Positions 1 through 6,175 of a DNA stretch of 10,737 nt are shown piece after piece (position 1 is the stretch's first letter; each line of letters opens with the position of its first letter). Where the stretch lies: the NCBI GenBank assembly GCA_959601045.1, contig CAUGNZ010000047.1, positions 1 to 10,737 on the forward strand, in the 5' to 3' direction. Under the pieces are notes generated by a model. The model worked only from the letters and a program-made list of their open reading frames with translations. It was not told the DNA's origin and searched no databases. A program made the translations under genes and the position numbers. The DNA comes from an uncultured Collinsella sp. (GTDB taxonomy: Bacteria > Actinomycetota > Coriobacteriia > Coriobacteriales > Coriobacteriaceae).

Positions 1-1066
1 AGCCGTGCAGTGAGGGCTTGAGCCCGCGGTTGGCGCGACGCTCCTCGACGCGCTCGTGGATCGAAGCGACGCGCTCGATGACCTCGTCGGGAATCGGCAC
101 GTCGGGATTCATGTTCTCGACCTGGCTGACTTCGGCGGCGGCGACCTGGTCGATAATGGGCACATCGTCGCGCGAGATAACGGGCGTGGCGTCTTCCTTC
201 ATCTTGCGATAACGCTGCATCATGTCGGTCTGTAGCTGCTGTGCCGAAGGCGGCGTCCAGATGATGGCGTTGGCGCCGGCGGCGATGGTCTCGCGGATGC
301 TCTCGGGCGTCTTGCCGCCCGGCGCGATAAGCGGCAGGTTGGGATAGTGCTCGCGCAGCTCGCGTAGGACCTGGGGCGTGTTCTTGCCGGCGGCGATGTT
401 GAGAATCTTGGCTCCAGCGCGCACCTTGGCGTGGGCATCGTCGTCGCAGCGAACGACCGTGGCGATGACGGGGATGTCGGCGATGTTGGTGATGTGCTCG
501 ACCATCTCGGCAGTAGCGGGGGAGTTGACCACGCAGCCCGCCGCGCCCTGCATCTCGGAGACGGCTGCCATCTGCACGGAGCGCTTACCGGTCGTAGTTC
601 CGCCACCCACGCCTACAAAGACCGGGCACTCGGCGACGGTCAGCAGCGCTTGCGTAATGGCGGGCTGCGGCGTGAAAGGGTAGACCGCAAAGACGGCGTC
701 GGCGTTGGAGTTGCGGATAACCGCGACATCGGTGGTGTAAATGAGCGACTTGATGCGTCGGCCAAAGAGCGTGAAGCCGCTGGCCTCCTCGATCTCGTCG
801 GGCATGCGAAGGGCAGCCTTGCGCAGGCGTCCGTCGATGGGCAGGGGCTCCATAGGGAGCAGGCCGTTGGGCGTGACGGCTATTTGGGGCTCGGTGAACT
901 CGTCTGCAAGCTCGACCTCGGAAAAATCGACCGAGGCGACGATGTCCTCGTGCACCTCGGCGGGCACATCGATGGGAGCTTGGTCGTTTGCCGCCGCAGG
1001 CGTGTCGAAGGAGCTGGTGCCGACGAAGGCGTCGACGCGCTCATTTAGATCGTTGAGGGTATCCAT
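1..1066 (-). CDS. Conserved TIM-barrel-like protein of unknown function (3' end outside window)
   Basis: The frame runs from ATG at 1066 off the left edge, giving 355 residues with no stop. Residues 1-65 are acidic and probably disordered. A compact alternating beta/alpha domain spans about 70-290, including a run of G and T at 152-160 (GVGGGTTTG), an N-x-P turn at 181-183 (NSP), and GGKTPESIRETIAAGANAI (250-268), which resembles the phosphate-binding end of TIM barrels. Residues 290-355 are polar and look like a flexible tail. From memory, similar proteins in Clostridia and Coriobacteriia carry only a vague 'hydrolase' label; I cannot name a reaction. No Shine-Dalgarno sequence precedes the ATG, but a TAGAAT hexamer ends 9 nt upstream, so the mRNA may be leaderless. 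The gene diverges from the small membrane-protein gene. The coding call is firm; the function is unknown. Confidence 0.85.
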   Translation of the reverse strand, partial: MDTLNDLNERVDAFVGTSSFDTPAAANDQAPIDVPAEVHEDIVASVDFSEVELADEFTEPQIAVTPNGLLPMEPLPIDGRLRKAALRMPDEIEEASGFTLFGRRIKSLIYTTDVAVIRNSNADAVFAVYPFTPQPAITQALLTVAECPVFVGVGGGTTTGKRSVQMAAVSEMQGAAGCVVNSPATAEMVEHITNIADIPVIATVVRCDDDAHAKVRAGAKILNIAAGKNTPQVLRELREHYPNLPLIAPGGKTPESIRETIAAGANAIIWTPPSAQQLQTDMMQRYRKMKEDATPVISRDDVPIIDQVAAAEVSQVENMNPDVPIPDEVIERVASIHERVEERRANRGLKPSLHG

Positions 1067-1075
1067 GGAGGCTCG

Positions 1076-1081
1076 ATTCTA
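1076..1081 (-). promoter_or_regulatory. -10 hexamer TAGAAT, possible leaderless promoter
   Basis: On the minus strand TAGAAT (5 of 6 to TATAAT) ends 9 nt before the ATG at 1066. Transcription would start at or next to the start codon, which fits the lack of a ribosome-binding site. No clear -35 hexamer is visible. Confidence 0.35.
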
Positions 1082-1257
1082 TGTGATGATGGCCGGCGCG
1101 ATGCAGCCGGAATTGCGAATGCTAAATCGTTTGACGAGTTGATTTTTCCCCGCCGCGCCATCCGTTAGACCGAAGGGCCGGCGAACGTGAAGGAGCTGTG
1201 GTGGCGGGTATCGAGGTGCTATCTTGAAAGCCCCGTTTAAAAGAGAGGTGACGCGGT

Positions 1258-1428
1258 ATGGAATTGACAGCAATGTTTGGCTCGATCGGCCTGTGTGTGG
1301 CCGCAATCGTTGCCGCCGCGGTCATCTACTTTGTGGTCACGGCCATTAAGGGCAAAAGGGCCGAACGCAAGGAGCGCGCGACGCTTAAACAGCATCGCGA
1401 CCAGCAGGGCAAACGCGCACAGAGATAG
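1258..1428 (+). CDS. Small single-pass membrane protein, 56 aa
   Basis: ATG at 1258 follows a good ribosome-binding site (AGAGAGGTGA, 1243-1252) and the frame ends with TAG at 1426-1428. The product has a short N-terminus (MELTAMFGS), one hydrophobic helix at about 8-30 rich in Ala, Val and Ile, and a strongly basic cytoplasmic tail (about 31-56; K, R, Q rich: KGKRAERKERATLKQ). By the positive-inside rule the N-terminus is outside and the tail inside. I recognise no family. It is convergent with the RNA methyltransferase gene, whose stop lies 24 bp away, and I see no terminator between them. A TATCTT hexamer at 1220-1225 could be its -10. The competing minus-strand frame across 1079-1306 begins with TTG, has no ribosome-binding site and has no recognisable product. 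Confidence 0.7.
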   Translation: MELTAMFGSIGLCVAAIVAAAVIYFVVTAIKGKRAERKERATLKQHRDQQGKRAQR

Positions 1429-1452
1429 CTTGTTGAGTTTTGGATCCGTGCG

Positions 1453-2556
1453 CTAGCTGCGTTTTCGGATCAGGGCAATGTAGAAGCCCTCAAAGTCGCG
1501 GCTAGGCGGAATGGTGAGCGTGCCGGGCAGGCCGTTGACGATGGCCGATACCTGACCCGCGGCAATGGCTTCGGTCAGAGCGTTGGACTCGATGCGCGGC
1601 TCCTCACCAGCTTCCTGGGTGCGTCGTGCTTCACTTTCGCTTGGCGTGCCGTCGAGGGGGATGAGCTCGCAGTCCATATGCTTGTCGAGGGCCTCTTGCA
1701 GGGCGTCCTCGTTTTCCTGCGGCAAGATCGAACAAGTCGAATAGACGAGCGTGCCGCCCGGTTTGAGGGCCCCCATGGCGCGGTCCAGAAGTGCTCGCTG
1801 CGAGCGGGCGCACTTGCTCAGCAACTGCTCGGTGAGGCCGCGCAGGCTTTTCTCGTTGCCACTGATGACGGTGCCCGTGCCGGTGCAGGGAGCGTCGAGC
1901 AGGATGCGGTCAAAGCGGAAGAACTCGTCGAGCTCGCGTGCGTCGATGCGCATGACGGGCACGTTTTTGGCACCCTGGCGATGGAGGTTCGACTCGAGCT
2001 TTTCGGCGCGGGGAATGCTCATCTCACAGGCGGTGAGGTGCGCCTGGCCCTGGGTGAGGGCGGCGATCTGCGTCGTCTTGCCGCCGGGGGCTGCGCACAT
2101 GTCCAGGATGTCCTCGCCTGCCTGGGCACCCAGGACCAACGGCGGCATCATGGATGACAGGCTCTGCAGGTAGATTTTGCCGTCGCGGTAGATGTCGAGA
2201 TCCCACAGATCTGAAACCTGGGCCTCGGGCAGGATAAAGGCGTCCGGATACCAGGTAACGGTTTGGTGGGCGATGCAGGCGGCATCGAGCGCCGCAGCGA
2301 TGTCCTCGGCGGTCGCCTTGAGCGTGTTGGCGCGCAGCGTGACCGGGCGTGTGGCCGCGGCGCCGAAGCCCTCGATCATGAGCTTGGCATCGGCGGGCGC
2401 ATAGGCGCCGGCGACCGTGTCGACCATAAAGCGCGGCAGGTCGGCGGCGGAGTGTTGGGCGGCAAGCTGGTCGGAAAGCTCGGTAGCAGCAAACTGCCTG
2501 AGCTTGAGCTCGGCCTTGACCTGCTTTTTCTGCTTACGACGACGCGGCTTGGACAT
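1453..2556 (-). CDS. NOL1/NOP2/Sun-family RNA (cytosine-5) methyltransferase, RsmB/RsmF type
   Basis: A 367-residue SAM-dependent enzyme that transfers a methyl group to C5 of a cytosine in RNA, most likely rRNA. Visible motifs are SAM-binding motif I DMCAAPGGK (152-160), motif IV DAPC (221-224), whose Cys is the release cysteine in this family, and motif VI STCSI (273-277), whose Cys275 is the expected nucleophile. PQENEDAL (279-286) and a terminal GFYIALIRKRS also fit. A basic N-terminus (RRRKQKKQ) probably contacts RNA. It is shorter than E. coli RsmF (about 480 aa) and lacks that protein's C-terminal extension, so the target base cannot be named. ATG at 2556 follows the purine-rich GGGAAGGAAAGA. 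It lies about 60 bp downstream of the synthetase-like gene on the same strand and may be co-transcribed with it. Confidence 0.92.
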   Translation of the reverse strand: MSKPRRRKQKKQVKAELKLRQFAATELSDQLAAQHSAADLPRFMVDTVAGAYAPADAKLMIEGFGAAATRPVTLRANTLKATAEDIAAALDAACIAHQTVTWYPDAFILPEAQVSDLWDLDIYRDGKIYLQSLSSMMPPLVLGAQAGEDILDMCAAPGGKTTQIAALTQGQAHLTACEMSIPRAEKLESNLHRQGAKNVPVMRIDARELDEFFRFDRILLDAPCTGTGTVISGNEKSLRGLTEQLLSKCARSQRALLDRAMGALKPGGTLVYSTCSILPQENEDALQEALDKHMDCELIPLDGTPSESEARRTQEAGEEPRIESNALTEAIAAGQVSAIVNGLPGTLTIPPSRDFEGFYIALIRKRS

Positions 2557-2568
2557 CCGTCTTTCCTT

Positions 2569-2590
2569 CCCGTCCCAAATTGACTACTTT
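2569..2590 (-). repeat. Short intergenic motif AAAGTAGTC..TTTGGGACGGG
   Basis: On the minus strand this reads AAAGTAGTC, then AA, then TTTGGGACGGG. It lies between the synthetase-like gene and the RNA methyltransferase gene and runs into the ribosome-binding region of the latter. Near-identical copies occur at 5462-5484 and 6105-6124, and a related form at the outer edge of the palindrome at 7673-7728. Confidence 0.6.
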
Positions 2591-2594
2591 CCGG

Positions 2595-2614
2595 GCACGC
2601 CGCTGCTGGCGTGC
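2595..2614 (-). terminator. Hairpin immediately after the synthetase-like gene
   Basis: A perfect 7-bp stem GCACGCC/GGCGTGC with a 6-nt loop begins one base after the TAA at 2618-2616. No T tract follows on the minus strand, so it is an incomplete terminator at best. It could attenuate readthrough into the methyltransferase gene or protect the 3' end of the mRNA. Confidence 0.45.
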
Positions 2615-2615
2615 T

Positions 2616-4766
2616 TTAGTACTGGCTCTCGTGCTTGCTAAAGAAGTCGAAGCGCGGGGGCAGCGGCTTCACGCGGTGCTCGCCGGGCTTCTCGCCCAGG
2701 CTCTCCACAAACTCATCCGTGGAGGCAAAGATGTTATCCCAGCTAAAGAAGGCGACCGGGTCAACGTCGAAGTACTCGCAGATGAGCTCGCAGCCGGCCG
2801 GCACGATGCCGTGCATGAGCACGGTCGCTACGCGCAGCTCGGTAAAGGCGTCGACGAGGGCCTGCGTCATGGCGGCGTTGGCCGGCTCGCCCTCGAGCTT
2901 GTTGGCGGCCTTGGAGGCATCGCTCCAGCGCTTGTTGGCGGCGCGCAGGTAGTCGTCGCACACAGCGAGCGCTCGGTGCGTCTCGAACTTGTACATGGCC
3001 TGCTCAAAGGCGAGGGCTGCCTGCTGGGCGGCTTCGACCACGGTGTCAGAAGCGGCACCGGCGGGGATGCAACCGTTGCGATAGGGACTCTCGTCGCCCT
3101 CCTTGACGGCGACGCCGTAGAAGCAGCTGCGGGCCAGGCGGTTGAACACGCCGGTCAGCAGCGCGCTCTCCTTAAGGGCGGGGTCGATAACGCGCTTGTC
3201 GTCGCAGGCGCGCACCTCGTTGCCGTCCTTGTCCTTGCCGGTCACGCGCGTGTCGTATGCCTTGGGGCTAAAGCTCACCGGCTTCTCGGACAGGCCGAGC
3301 GACAGCCAATGCGCGCGCATCTGCTCGCAGGTGTAGTGGTTGAGCAGGTCGTCTGCCGGCGGGGGAGGAGTCTGCGAGGACGAGCTTGCCTTTTTGCCCA
3401 TGTAGAGCAGGTGGTAGCAGGCGCTGACGGTGCTCTGCGTGAGGTTCCAACCCAGGGCCTCCCACATGGCGGTCTGCGCGATGCAATAGAAGTAGATGTT
3501 GTCCTGGCCAATGAACTGGTAGATCTGTGCGTCATCCGAGCACCACCAGTCGCGCCAGTCGAGCGAGCTGTGCTGGTAGGTGGGCGCGGGGACCTGCGTG
3601 GAATCGGCGGCGGGCTCGCCCATGAGGGCGGCATCCTGGGCGGCGACGCCCTCGGTCACGCCGGCGGCCTTGGCATCGCGTGCGAGCACGGTGCGCGTAT
3701 AGCTGATGGGAGCCCACAGGCTCTCGGGCCAGCACCAGCAGGTGACGTCGGAGACGCCATCGACCTCGGGCACCGGAACGCCCCAGTCGATGTTGCCGGT
3801 GATGCGGAAGGGTACGAGCGCCTTGCCGCTGCGGAAGCGCACGCCGCCGTTGGCGAGCACCGCGTGGGCATCGTCGCGCTCCTTCCAGCTGGGGAAGGTG
3901 ACGGTAAAGCTGCTCTTGTTGCCCTCGGGCTCCAGCACGGTGTGCTCGGGAAGCTGATCCTCGACGGCATCGAAGGCCTCGCGGAACTTGTTCTGGATGT
4001 AGAGCTGGGCCGGCAGCAGCCACTCTTCCATGGTCTTGGAGACCACGGAGCGAACCTGCGGGTTCTGGGCGAGCTTGGCGGTATAGGTTTTCATAAAGTC
4101 GAGGTAGGCCGGCAGGTCGAAGTAGAGGTTGTCGACCGGGCGCAGCTCGGGCACCTCGCCGGTGAGCTGGCTTTTGGGCGCGATGAGCTCCTCGGGCTCA
4201 AACTGGTGACCCAGGTCGCACTCGTCGGCATAAGCCTTCTCGGACTTGCAGCCCTGGATGGGGCAGCGGCCGATCACCTGGCGGCCGTTGAGGAACGTGC
4301 CGGCCTTGGCGTCGTAGAACTGCAGCGTGGAGCGCTTGGAGATGGTGCCCTGTTCGTGCAGACGCTCGATAATCTCGGCGGTCACCTCGTTGTGAATCTG
4401 CGCAGCCGGCTCAAGGCCCGAGCCGCCGTAGATATCGCAGCTGATGTTGTAGTTGTTGAGGGTCGCGGCCTGGCGGGAGTGATTGGACTCGACATACTCG
4501 GCGATGGACTTGTCGTAGCCCTCGTTCTCCTTGAGCTTGCGGTAGCTCTCCATGATGGGCGAGCCATAGCAGTCGGTGCCCGAGGTGAAGATGACGTTCT
4601 CGCGGCCCAGACGGTCGCGCAGGAAGCGGGCGAAGAAGTCGGCCGGGACAAAGACGCCACCGACGTGGCCAAAGTGAAGGCCCTTGTTGCCGTAGGGCTC
4701 GCCGGCGGTAACGATGGCGCGGCGAGGCCAGCTGGGACGGTCGTTCATGGAGTATTTGGATGCCAT
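2616..4766 (-). CDS. Methionyl-tRNA-synthetase-like class I aminoacyl-tRNA synthetase, divergent active site
   Basis: 716 residues from ATG 4766, chosen because AAGGAG lies 4 nt upstream; earlier in-frame starts lack this. The order matches MetRS: HFGH signature (31-34), GTDCYGSPI (63-71), zinc knuckle C168-x4-C173...C183-x3-H187, EELIAPKSQLTG (192-203), GNIDWGVPVP (324-333), FIGQDNIYF (418-426), a KMSKS-position loop GKKASSSS (457-464), then a helical anticodon domain. By eye against E. coli MetRS, the methionine-pocket residues differ: Leu13 aligns with Glu23, Trp253 with about Ser349, His301 with Tyr427 and Trp305 with Gln431. The CAU-anticodon readers Asn391, Arg395 and Trp461 appear kept as Asn542, Arg546 and Trp614. 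About 60 extra residues lie near 255-320, and the C-terminal tRNA-binding domain of E. coli MetRS is absent. It may be the cell's MetRS, but a paralogue with altered specificity seems likelier, so I give no gene symbol. Confidence 0.85.
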   Translation of the reverse strand: MASKYSMNDRPSWPRRAIVTAGEPYGNKGLHFGHVGGVFVPADFFARFLRDRLGRENVIFTSGTDCYGSPIMESYRKLKENEGYDKSIAEYVESNHSRQAATLNNYNISCDIYGGSGLEPAAQIHNEVTAEIIERLHEQGTISKRSTLQFYDAKAGTFLNGRQVIGRCPIQGCKSEKAYADECDLGHQFEPEELIAPKSQLTGEVPELRPVDNLYFDLPAYLDFMKTYTAKLAQNPQVRSVVSKTMEEWLLPAQLYIQNKFREAFDAVEDQLPEHTVLEPEGNKSSFTVTFPSWKERDDAHAVLANGGVRFRSGKALVPFRITGNIDWGVPVPEVDGVSDVTCWCWPESLWAPISYTRTVLARDAKAAGVTEGVAAQDAALMGEPAADSTQVPAPTYQHSSLDWRDWWCSDDAQIYQFIGQDNIYFYCIAQTAMWEALGWNLTQSTVSACYHLLYMGKKASSSSQTPPPPADDLLNHYTCEQMRAHWLSLGLSEKPVSFSPKAYDTRVTGKDKDGNEVRACDDKRVIDPALKESALLTGVFNRLARSCFYGVAVKEGDESPYRNGCIPAGAASDTVVEAAQQAALAFEQAMYKFETHRALAVCDDYLRAANKRWSDASKAANKLEGEPANAAMTQALVDAFTELRVATVLMHGIVPAGCELICEYFDVDPVAFFSWDNIFASTDEFVESLGEKPGEHRVKPLPPRFDFFSKHESQY

Positions 4767-4847
4767 GGGACTCCTTCGCATATGGTGAGAGCGCGGCCGG
4801 GCGCAAGGCCTGGCGACGCGGTGGTCAATTCGTGCATATCGTTCGAC

Positions 4848-4856
4848 ATTATCGCA
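4848..4856 (-). promoter_or_regulatory. Extended -10 promoter candidate for the synthetase-like gene
   Basis: On the minus strand TGC directly precedes GATAAT, an extended -10 arrangement. The start would fall about 75 nt before the ATG at 4766. That leader is too short for a T-box riboswitch and I see no T-box motif. No convincing -35 is present. Confidence 0.45.
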
Positions 4857-4884
4857 CATGCGGACGGGTACGTGGCAGGGGCGC

Positions 4885-4890
4885 TATCCT
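4885..4890 (+). promoter_or_regulatory. -10 hexamer TATCCT, possible leaderless promoter
   Basis: TATCCT ends 8 nt before the ATG at 4899 and no Shine-Dalgarno sequence lies between them. The spacing would start the transcript at the start codon, the same geometry as at 1066-1081. No -35 box is recognisable. Confidence 0.35.
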
Positions 4891-4898
4891 AAGATGCT

Positions 4899-5468
4899 AT
4901 GAATGAGATTTCCAACATACATGCGTTTGAAGACGAGGAATTTCTGCACGCTTGCTTCGTGTGGGGGATGGTCGTAGTCGGCGTGTTTGCCGTGTGCCTG
5001 GCGCCGGTGTTTATGCTGCTGGGCGGGCCTGCAGACTTGGATGCGGCTGACGCGGGCGGCTGGATGGCTGTCGTGGGCTGGATAGTCGGCTTGGCTGCGG
5101 TTTCTGCGGCGTCATTTGCCGTGCACGAGCTGGTGCACGGTGTGTTTTTTAAGCTGCTGGCGCCTGCGGGCGCGCAGGTGACCTTTGGGGCGAATCGCGA
5201 GACGGCGATGATCTATGCCTGCGCCGAGGGCGTTGTGTATTCGCGCCGGCGGTACATGGCGGTTTGCCTGGCACCGACGGCTGTTGTGACGACAACGCTT
5301 GCCCTGGGGTTTGCGTTTTCGGGCTATCCGCTGCTGTGCTATCTGGCGGCCGGCTTGCATTTGTCAGGCTGTGTGGGCGACTGGTATTACGTGCGGACCA
5401 TTTTGCGCGACCGCCGTATCGTCGCCTGCGAGGATACGTCCTTTGGCGTGCGCTTTTTCGCAAAGTAG
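4899..5468 (+). CDS. DUF3267-type integral membrane zinc metalloprotease (putative)
   Basis: A 189-residue membrane protein with a zincin motif HELVH at 76-80; His76 and His80 would bind zinc and Glu77 would activate water. The motif lies in a hydrophobic helix, as in membrane-embedded proteases. Hydrophobic segments fall at about 18-42, 55-77, 120-140 and 143-160. GDWYYVRTILRD (160-171) follows; Asp161 is a plausible third ligand. The HExxH-in-membrane plus GDxYxxxxL pattern and length fit DUF3267 (PF11667). The substrate is unknown. The gene diverges from the synthetase-like gene and is followed after 61 bp by queH on the same strand, but no functional link to queuosine is evident. There is no ribosome-binding site. 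The stop TAG (5466-5468) is part of the AAAGTAGTC repeat. Confidence 0.82.
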   Translation: MNEISNIHAFEDEEFLHACFVWGMVVVGVFAVCLAPVFMLLGGPADLDAADAGGWMAVVGWIVGLAAVSAASFAVHELVHGVFFKLLAPAGAQVTFGANRETAMIYACAEGVVYSRRRYMAVCLAPTAVVTTTLALGFAFSGYPLLCYLAAGLHLSGCVGDWYYVRTILRDRRIVACEDTSFGVRFFAK

Positions 5469-5484
5469 TCTTTTTGGGACGGGG
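5462..5484 (+). repeat. Short intergenic motif AAAGTAGTC..TTTGGGACGGGG overlapping a stop codon
   Basis: This copy contains the TAG stop of the DUF3267-type gene (5466-5468) and continues through TTTTTGGGACGGGG. A shortened copy, TTTTCTGGGACGGGG, sits at 5515-5529 directly before the queH ATG, so the 61-bp spacer holds two copies of the GGGACGGGG half. Confidence 0.6.
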
Positions 5485-5529
5485 CTATTTTAGCTGCCAT
5501 GATGTCGGTGTGAGTTTTCTGGGACGGGG

Positions 5530-6111
5530 ATGTCGATGAAGTCGTTGTTGCTGCATGCGTGCTGTGCACCATGCTCGCTTGAGCCGGTTCGCCTGCTGCG
5601 CGAGGAGGGGTTTGAGCCCACGATTTGCTGGACCAATCCCAATATTCAACCGCGCGATGAATGGCGGCGGCGTCTGGACGAGCTGCGCCGGTGGTGTGCC
5701 GATGGCGACATCGAGCTCATCGAGGCGGGGGAGGACCGCGAGCGCTGGGAGGCCGGCGTGGCCCCGCTGGGTGCCGATCGGCCCCGTCGCTGTCGCTCGT
5801 GCTATGCCTTGCGCTTGGCCGAGGCATGCCGCGTTGCCCAGGAGCGCAGGTTTGAATATGTGGGTACGACGCTCGCCGTCTCGCCGTATCAGCTGTTCGA
5901 CACCTGCAATGACGTGCTTGAGCGTTTGGCGGCCGCCCATGGGCTCACCCCGGTGATTCGCGATTTTCGCCCGTATTATCCCGAGGCTACGCGCCGTTCG
6001 CGCGAACTGGGCATGTATCGACAGAACTACTGCGGCTGCCGCTTTTCTGCTGTCGAGGCGGCCATGGACCGCGCCCGCATCCGCGACGAGCGCAAAGCCG
6101 CCAAAAAGTAG
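5530..6111 (+). CDS. queH: Epoxyqueuosine reductase QueH
   Basis: A 193-residue member of the DUF208/QueH family (PF02677), which reduces epoxyqueuosine to queuosine in tRNA, the last step of queuosine synthesis; it is the non-cobalamin alternative to QueG. Family motifs are in order: LLHACCAPC (7-15) with Cys11, Cys12 and Cys15; RCRSCYALRL (87-96) with Cys88 and Cys91; GTTLAVSPY (112-120); FRPYYPEATRRSRELGMY (146-163); and NYCGCRFS (166-173) with Cys168 and Cys170. These cysteines hold the iron-sulfur and iron cofactor known for QueH. The length is normal. Two starts are possible, ATG 5530 or 5536; the upstream GGGACGGGG is a poor Shine-Dalgarno match and suits 5536 slightly better by spacing. 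queA follows after 64 bp. The stop TAG lies inside the AAAGTAGT repeat. Confidence 0.95.
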   Translation: MSMKSLLLHACCAPCSLEPVRLLREEGFEPTICWTNPNIQPRDEWRRRLDELRRWCADGDIELIEAGEDRERWEAGVAPLGADRPRRCRSCYALRLAEACRVAQERRFEYVGTTLAVSPYQLFDTCNDVLERLAAAHGLTPVIRDFRPYYPEATRRSRELGMYRQNYCGCRFSAVEAAMDRARIRDERKAAKK

Positions 6112-6124
6112 TTCGTTTGGGACG
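6105..6124 (+). repeat. Short intergenic motif AAAGTAGTTC..TTTGGGACG overlapping a stop codon
   Basis: The third copy of the motif. It contains the TAG stop of queH (6109-6111) and ends in TTTGGGACG. The sequence then diverges from the other copies. TAGGAT at 6134-6139, a little downstream, could be a -10 for queA. Confidence 0.55.
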
Positions 6125-6175
6125 TCAGCCTGCTAGGATGTAGAGCGGACTTTAGCTATATAAGGAGTATCCGAC

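Noticed and set aside
1079..1306. 75-codon minus-strand frame overlapping the small membrane-protein gene
   Set aside because: TTG start without a ribosome-binding site and no coherent protein features; the overlapping plus-strand 56-aa frame is better supported.
4767..4847. T-box riboswitch before the synthetase-like gene
   Set aside because: The leader from the best promoter candidate is only about 75 nt and has no T-box sequence or terminator/antiterminator pair.
2580..4892. 770-codon open frame on the plus strand across the whole synthetase-like gene
   Set aside because: It is antisense to a gene with clear class I synthetase motifs; its product is low-complexity Ala/Gly/Leu/Val with no domain, as expected opposite GC-rich codons.
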